From assembly GCA_020438845.1 (NCBI GenBank), contig JAGQTV010000060.1:1-64000 (forward strand): a stretch of DNA of 64,000 nucleotides. Direction: 5' to 3'. Source of the DNA: Mycobacterium sp. GTDB taxonomy: Bacteria; Actinomycetota; Actinomycetes; Mycobacteriales; Mycobacteriaceae. Positions 59,267 to 64,000 of the stretch are shown here, in pieces. The notes under the pieces are model-generated. The model saw only the letters and a list, made by a program, of their open reading frames with translations. It made no database searches and was not told where the DNA came from. Position 1 is the stretch's first letter; each line of letters begins with the position of its first letter. The position numbers were made by a program, and so were the translations under genes.

Positions 59267-61342
59267 GTGAGCCGCGACGGTGGGGGCGTATCCGGCGCCG
59301 GGAACGTCGTGGTGGTCGACGACGACCCGGGAACGCTGAAGCTGATCAAGATCCTTCTCGGGGTTGTCGGATGCGACGTGCGGACCTTCACCGGCGGGTT
59401 GGCTGCGTTGCGTTCCATAGAGACCGAAAGGCCGGATCTGGTCCTGCTCGATATCCGCCTACCCGAAATGAACGGATTCGAGATCTGCGGAAAGCTCAAA
59501 TCGAACCCCGATACGGCCCCGATTCCGGTGGTTTTCCTCAGCGGAGCGACGGAGGTCGAAGACAAGGTCAAAGGGTTCCGGGTGGGGGGAATCGACTATC
59601 TGACGAAACCATTTGAACGGGAAGAGTTACTGGCCCGCGTCAGAACCCACATCTCGCTGTTCCGCGCTTCGCAAGAGATCAGGCGCATCTCCGAGGAGTT
59701 GGCTAGGAAGGAACTGCGGTACCGGTTGGGGTTCGAGGGTTCTCCGGTCGGCATAGCGGTCGTTGACGCAAATGGCACCGCCGTGGAGGTCAATCAGGCT
59801 TTTGCCGACATGGTAGGCAAACCGGCCGAACTCATTGCAGGGCATGAATCCATCGAGTCACTCAGTGCCCCTGGTGAGACTCCGGCCAACCTCGCGGTCA
59901 AGGACCGTATGGTTTCCGGATTGCAGCCGATGACTTCGATCCAGACGGCCATTCTCGATAAGAACGGCCGGCGCATTCCGGTGAAAGTCGATGCCGCGAG
60001 AGTCGACTCCGACGGTGATCCGGTGATCTTCGCGTTCGTCACGGACCTCACGGCTATCCACGAAAAGAATCAGCAACTGGCCCATCTGGCCGAGCGAGAC
60101 CCGCTCACGGACGCTCTGAACCGCCGCGGTTTCCTTGACCACGTACAGGTAGGCCTGGACGAAGCTGCCAACGCAAACCGTTCGTGTGCGGTGTTATTCG
60201 TCGACATCGACCGCTTCAAATTGATCAACGATGTATACGGCCACCGGATTGGGGACCGGTTCCTATGCGCGATAGCGAACAGGCTGACTCAGAACACCCA
60301 GGCTGAACGCGGCCAGGTTGGCAGGCTGGGAGGCGACGAGTTTGCAGTGCTGTTGCCTGCCTCGGAGCCTGCGGAGGTTCCCGGCGTGGTCAGACGGCTC
60401 GAACGGGCAGTACGTGAGCCCATGATTGTGGACGGGGTAACCCTGGCTGCGTCGTGTTCAATCGGCCAGGCCGTCTCCGACGGCGCGACACTGAATTGCG
60501 AAGAACTGATGGCCCGCGCGGATCAGGATATGTACGCCACGCGCCGCGCGCGGCGCGGGGGACTGGCACGCAAGGTGGAGGAGTTGCGGACCGCCCTGGA
60601 AGCAGGGCAACTGCTCACCTACCTGCAACCGATCTGGAGGCTGAGCGCAGACGGCCGCTCGCTGCACGGATACGAGGCGCTGTTGCGGTGGCAGCACCCC
60701 GCCCAGGGGCTGGTTCCACCGCAGGAATTCATCCACACCGCGGAAGAAGGCGGACTGATCTACCGCCTGGATCTCTGGGCGGCCACAGAGGCATTGCACC
60801 GGCTCGTCTCCCGGCCCGAACTGAGGCTGGCCATCAACTGTTCGGCGCTCACCCTCGCCTGTCCCGGGATGGCTCACGAACTCGTTGCGGCCGTCAAAGC
60901 GGTTAACCGTGACCCGAAGTCGTTGATCGTCGAGTTGACCGAGAGTGTGGACATCCCGGACAACAGCCAGATCATGAAAACGCTGAACGAACTTCGCCGG
61001 GAAGGAATGCGGATCGCACTGGACGACTTCGGGACGGGGTACGCGGGGTTGAACAATCTTCGCACCCTGCCTATCGACATCGTCAAGATCGACCGCAGCC
61101 TTGTCGCCACCCTCGCCGACGAGTCGTCACAAGCCGACAACACCGAACACTTCCTCAGCGGCATCAGGCAACTCACCCATGCGATGGGCATCGAACTACT
61201 GGCCGAGGGGATCGAGACCCCCCACCAATTGGACGTCTTGCAGAAGCTGGAATTCAACTACGCGCAAGGATTCCTGCTCGGACGTCCCAGCTCCGAGGAA
61301 GTCCCACGCGATCTCATGAGAGCGAATGTGTCCACCGAGTGA
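59267..61342 (+). CDS. REC-PAS-GGDEF-EAL protein
   Basis: A 691-residue response regulator with both c-di-GMP domains. Receiver (about 13-130, Asp in LVLLDIRLPEMNG), PAS (about 150-265), GGDEF (about 280-440) with intact GGDEF near 355, and EAL (about 450-685) with GYEALLRW, VELTES, LDDFGTGYAG, KIDRS, AEGIET and YAQGFLL. The I-site position has AERG instead of RxxD, so the cyclase lacks usual product inhibition, and both activities could operate. GTG 59267 is chosen. The receiver is paralogous to those at 23.6 and 27.0 kb, 32 kb away; no kinase lies beside it, so the same hybrid kinase could serve it. Confidence 0.88.
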   Translation: MSRDGGGVSGAGNVVVVDDDPGTLKLIKILLGVVGCDVRTFTGGLAALRSIETERPDLVLLDIRLPEMNGFEICGKLKSNPDTAPIPVVFLSGATEVEDKVKGFRVGGIDYLTKPFEREELLARVRTHISLFRASQEIRRISEELARKELRYRLGFEGSPVGIAVVDANGTAVEVNQAFADMVGKPAELIAGHESIESLSAPGETPANLAVKDRMVSGLQPMTSIQTAILDKNGRRIPVKVDAARVDSDGDPVIFAFVTDLTAIHEKNQQLAHLAERDPLTDALNRRGFLDHVQVGLDEAANANRSCAVLFVDIDRFKLINDVYGHRIGDRFLCAIANRLTQNTQAERGQVGRLGGDEFAVLLPASEPAEVPGVVRRLERAVREPMIVDGVTLAASCSIGQAVSDGATLNCEELMARADQDMYATRRARRGGLARKVEELRTALEAGQLLTYLQPIWRLSADGRSLHGYEALLRWQHPAQGLVPPQEFIHTAEEGGLIYRLDLWAATEALHRLVSRPELRLAINCSALTLACPGMAHELVAAVKAVNRDPKSLIVELTESVDIPDNSQIMKTLNELRREGMRIALDDFGTGYAGLNNLRTLPIDIVKIDRSLVATLADESSQADNTEHFLSGIRQLTHAMGIELLAEGIETPHQLDVLQKLEFNYAQGFLLGRPSSEEVPRDLMRANVSTE

Positions 61343-61356
61343 GGCGAGCGCGGACC

Positions 61357-61362
61357 TACACT
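61357..61362 (+). promoter_or_regulatory. -10 element for the secreted phosphoesterase (leaderless)
   Basis: TACACT matches TAnnnT and lies exactly seven bases before ATG 61370; no Shine-Dalgarno is present. It suggests independent leaderless transcription rather than read-through from the preceding c-di-GMP gene. Confidence 0.5.
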
Positions 61363-61369
61363 CGCAGAG

Positions 61370-62212
61370 ATGAGGCTTCGTGCACTGGGCGCCCTACTGA
61401 CGTCCGTGACCGCAACGTCCGTCGTAGCACCGGTCGCAGCGGCTCAGGGTGGCCTGCCGGCTTATTCCCATGTCGTCGTTGTCGTCGAGGAGAACCACGC
61501 CGCCTCGTCGATCATCGGGAACAAAGCGGCGCCGTTCATCAACTCCCTGGCCCAAGGAGGTGCGTTGATGACCCAGTCGTTCGGCGTCACCCACCCCAGC
61601 CAACCGAACTACCTCGCACTTTTCGCCGGTGACACCTTCGGGGTGAACTCGAACATCTGCCCGCTTGATCTCGGTACCGCGCCGAACCTGGCATCGGTGC
61701 TGATTGCCGCGGGCCGCACCTTCGGTGGCTACGCCGAGGGCAACCAGCACTCCGGGGAGTGCCACGACGGTCCATACGCGCGCAAACATGTTCCCTGGCT
61801 GAACTTCTCCAATGTGCCGCCGACAGTGTCCATGCCGGTGAGCGCCTTCTCCGGTGACGGCAGCCTGCCCACCGTGTCGTTCGTGGTCCCCGACCTGGAC
61901 AACGACATGCACGACGGCAGCATCGCAGCCGCCGATGACTGGCTGGCCGCTCATCTTGCCGGTTATGCCGACTGGGCCAAGGCGAACAACGGCCTACTGA
62001 TCTTCACCTGGGACGAGGATGACGACAGCGCGGACAACCGAATCCCGACAATCTTCTACGGTGCCGACATCCGGCCGGGCACCTACGGGCAGCCGATCAC
62101 CCACTACAACGTCCTGTCGACGGTGGAGGAGATCTACGGACTACCCAAGACCGGGCAGGCGGCTACGGCTCCCGTCGTCGCGGGGATCTGGCTGACCGGA
62201 AACGGCGCTTAG
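61370..62212 (+). CDS. Secreted phosphoesterase of the AcpA/phospholipase C-like family
   Basis: A 280-residue exported enzyme. Signal peptide: basic MRLR, hydrophobic LGALLTSVTATSVV, cleavage near APVAAAQG. The catalytic domain of the phosphoesterase superfamily shows VVVVVEENHAASSIIG (metal-binding Glu and Asn), THPSQPNYLALFAG, and the late FTWDEDDDSADNRIPTIFYG metal ligands. It probably hydrolyses phosphate esters outside the cell. It is smaller than phospholipases C and closer to acid-phosphatase members. A TACACT box seven bases upstream indicates a leaderless message. Confidence 0.83.
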   Translation: MRLRALGALLTSVTATSVVAPVAAAQGGLPAYSHVVVVVEENHAASSIIGNKAAPFINSLAQGGALMTQSFGVTHPSQPNYLALFAGDTFGVNSNICPLDLGTAPNLASVLIAAGRTFGGYAEGNQHSGECHDGPYARKHVPWLNFSNVPPTVSMPVSAFSGDGSLPTVSFVVPDLDNDMHDGSIAAADDWLAAHLAGYADWAKANNGLLIFTWDEDDDSADNRIPTIFYGADIRPGTYGQPITHYNVLSTVEEIYGLPKTGQAATAPVVAGIWLTGNGA

Positions 62213-62216
62213 CCGT

Positions 62217-63143
62217 TCAGGCGGCGTTGTGGGGACTGTGGGCGACGATCACCGGGATCTGGGCCCCGGTGGCGACCGCCGAACTCACTGAATGATGCAG
62301 AACGTCGGTGAACCGGCTGTGGCCGTGACTGCCGACCACCAGGAGTTGAGCCCTCTCGGCAAACTCCAGAAGTCGATGGACCGGCCGATCGGCCACCACG
62401 ACCCGGTGAACGGAAACATCCGGATATCGGGCACCCCAACCGGCCAGCCGTTCGGCGAGGATCTCCTCCTCCTCAGCCTGAAAATTGGCCCACTCTATCG
62501 GCGCGTGCCCGGGCCGCCCGAAACTGACCGGGCCCTCATCGCTCCACGCGTGCATCGCAATCAGATCCGCCGAACGCCGAGAGGCTTCATCGAAGGCGAT
62601 CTGGAAGGCCGCTTCCGACGCCGGTGATCCGTCGATTCCCACGACCACGGGCCCTTTCGGTCTGGCGATGGATTCGTCGTCATGGATCACAGCCAGCGGG
62701 CAGGAAGCATGGTGAACCAATCCCGAACTAACCGAGCCGAATAGGGCCCGGGAGAATCTTCTCCGGCCGCGACACCCCACCACCAACATGGCTGCGTGTT
62801 TGCTGTAATCAGCCAGGGCGGGCACCGGCAACCCAGTCAATATTCCGGTATGAATCGGGAACTCCGGATGTGAGGAGAGGACGTCAATGGCTGCTGTGTA
62901 GGCAGAATCCAGAATCTGACGAGCGTTGTACTTACCCATCGTGAAGCGTGCTCGGTCAGCACGCGCTGAAACTCCCACCCACGGCGAGGCGTTGGTATCC
63001 GAAACCGGCGCAACGACATTCACCAGCCGGAGAGCAACCCTTCGCAACTTGGCATCACCTGCGGCCCATCGCACTGCTGCTGTCGCCGACGCTGAGCCAT
63101 CCACGCCGACCACAATCTCTGATTGGGCATTTCGATTCGGCAT
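62217..63143 (-). CDS. Tandem universal stress protein
   Basis: A 308-residue protein with two Usp domains (about 8-150 and 165-300). The ATP-binding signature G-x2-G-x9-G-[ST] appears as VVGCRGRRRFSRALFGSVSSGLVHH in the first and VVGSHGHSRFTDVLHHSVSSAV in the second, where it is slightly changed. Mycobacterial tandem Usp proteins are often induced in hypoxia, but no confident DosR box was seen upstream. ATG 63143 is chosen at the conserved IVVGVDGSASA start; the frame stays open upstream. It is on the same strand as the phosphatase gene next to it. Confidence 0.87.
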   Translation of the reverse strand: MPNRNAQSEIVVGVDGSASATAAVRWAAGDAKLRRVALRLVNVVAPVSDTNASPWVGVSARADRARFTMGKYNARQILDSAYTAAIDVLSSHPEFPIHTGILTGLPVPALADYSKHAAMLVVGCRGRRRFSRALFGSVSSGLVHHASCPLAVIHDDESIARPKGPVVVGIDGSPASEAAFQIAFDEASRRSADLIAMHAWSDEGPVSFGRPGHAPIEWANFQAEEEEILAERLAGWGARYPDVSVHRVVVADRPVHRLLEFAERAQLLVVGSHGHSRFTDVLHHSVSSAVATGAQIPVIVAHSPHNAA

Positions 63144-63184
63144 ACCTATCGGGTACCCCGCTGGCCGGGCTTGGTAAACCCGCG

Positions 63185-64000
63185 TTAATCCGTTTCGCGG
63201 AATCGGATTGCAAGTACGCAAACGTCATCTCGACGTGGTGCTGGTGAGAGCGTCTGACTGAGTTGTTCACATGACTGCCCGAGCGCGTCATGCTCGGTCC
63301 ACTCGGAAACGAGCCGCTCGGCTTCAGCGATCCCGTCGTCAAGGTCGGCGCTGCCGGCCTCGATCAAGCCGTCGGTGTACAGGACCAGAACGTCACCGGG
63401 TTCCGCCGTGACTCGACCTTCAATCAGTTGACGTTCGGGGTAGTCAGAACCGCCCAATCGCCCGAGCAAGGGGCCGCGCGGTTCAGCGAGCCGGATGATC
63501 TCGCCGGTGCGATGTCGTCGAAGCAGGGCCGGCGGATGTCCGGCGTGAGCGTAGGCCACGGCCCGGGTGTCCGGATCGAACACGGCGATGACGACGGTGG
63601 CAAACCTCCCCTTGGTGGCGTGCCTGGCGAAGCTGTTCAGTTCGGTCACTATCCGGCCCGGAGAAAGGCCCTGGAATGCCAACGCCCGCGCAGCGCTACG
63701 CAGTTGCGCCATGTCTTCGACGCTGGACAGTCCGTGGCCCACCACGTCACCGACAGCCAGATAGGTGGCACCGGTCTCCGGTATCGGTATCAGGTCATAC
63801 CAGTCGCCGCCCAGGCCGTGCACCGCGTCTGCGGGGTGATAACTGATGCCGACGTCCAACCCGGCGATCTCGGGTGGCTCAGTAGGCAGGACCGCTGCCA
63901 GCAGGACCGCGGCACGGGCGTTCTCGTCGGCATAGATCTGGGCACGCACCAGGGCCTGGGCGACCATGGAAGCTACTGCCGAGACGTACGCCACCTGTGC
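63185..64000 (-). CDS. PP2C-type (SpoIIE/RsbU) serine phosphatase, C-terminal part; runs off the window
   Basis: The last ~270 residues of a phosphatase open at the window end; a GAF or PAS sensor probably precedes it. The helix ALVRAQIYADENARAAVLLAAVLP links to the PP2C domain with GGDWYDLIPIP (metal-binding Asp), AVGDVVGHGLSS, AGHPPALLRRH and LVLYTDGLIEAG, ending with RRDDVCVLAIRF. Such enzymes dephosphorylate anti-anti-sigma factors and so control alternative sigma factors. Stop is at 63185; the start lies beyond base 64000. Co-orientation with the Usp gene 41 bases downstream suggests a shared stress response. Confidence 0.87.
   Translation of the reverse strand, partial: AQVAYVSAVASMVAQALVRAQIYADENARAAVLLAAVLPTEPPEIAGLDVGISYHPADAVHGLGGDWYDLIPIPETGATYLAVGDVVGHGLSSVEDMAQLRSAARALAFQGLSPGRIVTELNSFARHATKGRFATVVIAVFDPDTRAVAYAHAGHPPALLRRHRTGEIIRLAEPRGPLLGRLGGSDYPERQLIEGRVTAEPGDVLVLYTDGLIEAGSADLDDGIAEAERLVSEWTEHDALGQSCEQLSQTLSPAPRRDDVCVLAIRFRETD

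Noticed and set aside
63144-63184. DosR box upstream of the universal stress protein
   Set aside because: Some GGG...CCC symmetry exists, but it does not match the 20-bp consensus well enough to call.

Overview
The window looks like chromosomal DNA of an environmental (probably fast-growing) mycobacterium. It is uniformly GC-rich with strong GC bias at third codon positions and many GTG starts. It carries a glycine-rich PGRS-type protein, two VapBC modules, FadD-type acyl-CoA synthetases, an F420-dependent (LLM) oxidoreductase, a maltokinase, a mycobacterial-style ferredoxin and several candidate leaderless promoters. No rRNA, tRNA, CRISPR or phage genes were seen. The genus comes from gene content and style, not from a database match.

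Layout. 1-640: remnant of an IS21-type element sitting in a transposase gene. 0.7-1.4 kb: VapBC pair. 1.5-7.1 kb: a four-gene minus-strand glycosyltransferase/membrane operon (GT2, large polytopic protein, GT2, GT4), probably for a cell-surface glycan. 7.3-8.4 kb: GAF-GGDEF diguanylate cyclase. 8.4-8.9 kb: an unusual small protein with hexapeptide repeats followed by 12 cysteines spaced exactly every third residue. 9.0-11.4 kb: secreted PGRS-type protein and a cysteine-dioxygenase-like cupin. 11.5-34.3 kb: a signalling island with two CheB-CheR-PAS fusions, GGDEF and EAL proteins, response regulators and hybrid histidine kinases, interrupted only by a keto-acid decarboxylase and an alpha/beta hydrolase. 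34.3-38.1 kb: sedolisin (S53) peptidase operon with a zinc-ribbon membrane protein and a lipoprotein. 38.3-41.4 kb: Kup potassium transporter and FAD monooxygenase. 41.5-42.1 kb: second VapBC. 42.1-49.7 kb: acyl-CoA synthetases, molybdopterin oxidoreductase, TetR regulator with a perfect palindromic operator, LLM oxidoreductase. 49.7-56 kb: small secreted/hypothetical proteins, HugZ-like protein, DUF1611 (DgcN-like) protein flanked by gene remnants, GreA-like factor, quinone oxidoreductase, maltokinase. 56-59.2 kb: ApbE and ferredoxin divergent from an OmpR/HK two-component system. 59.2-64 kb: REC-PAS-GGDEF-EAL protein, secreted phosphoesterase, universal stress protein, and a PP2C phosphatase that runs off the end.

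How it works together. The theme is cyclic-di-GMP plus phosphorelay signalling at a density unusual for a mycobacterium. Four proteins have a probably active GGDEF domain, one of which also carries an EAL domain; two further proteins have an EAL domain; and two GGDEF domains look degenerate. The 18.5-28.35 kb operon joins a membrane sensor, a CheB-CheR-PAS fusion, a REC-PAS protein, a hybrid kinase and a REC-PAS-GGDEF effector by four-base or similar overlaps, which suggests one stoichiometric pathway. CheB/CheR activities occur without any visible receptor, CheA or CheW. The adjacent glycan operon and the potassium transporter are possible outputs, but that is inference.

Sequence-level surprises are the Cys-x-x-Cys periodic protein, 14-bp tandem repeats that multiply start codons at two unrelated genes, a single-chain GAF-PAS-kinase-receiver-EAL protein, and a 1.14-kb PAS-coding duplication inside the signalling operon.
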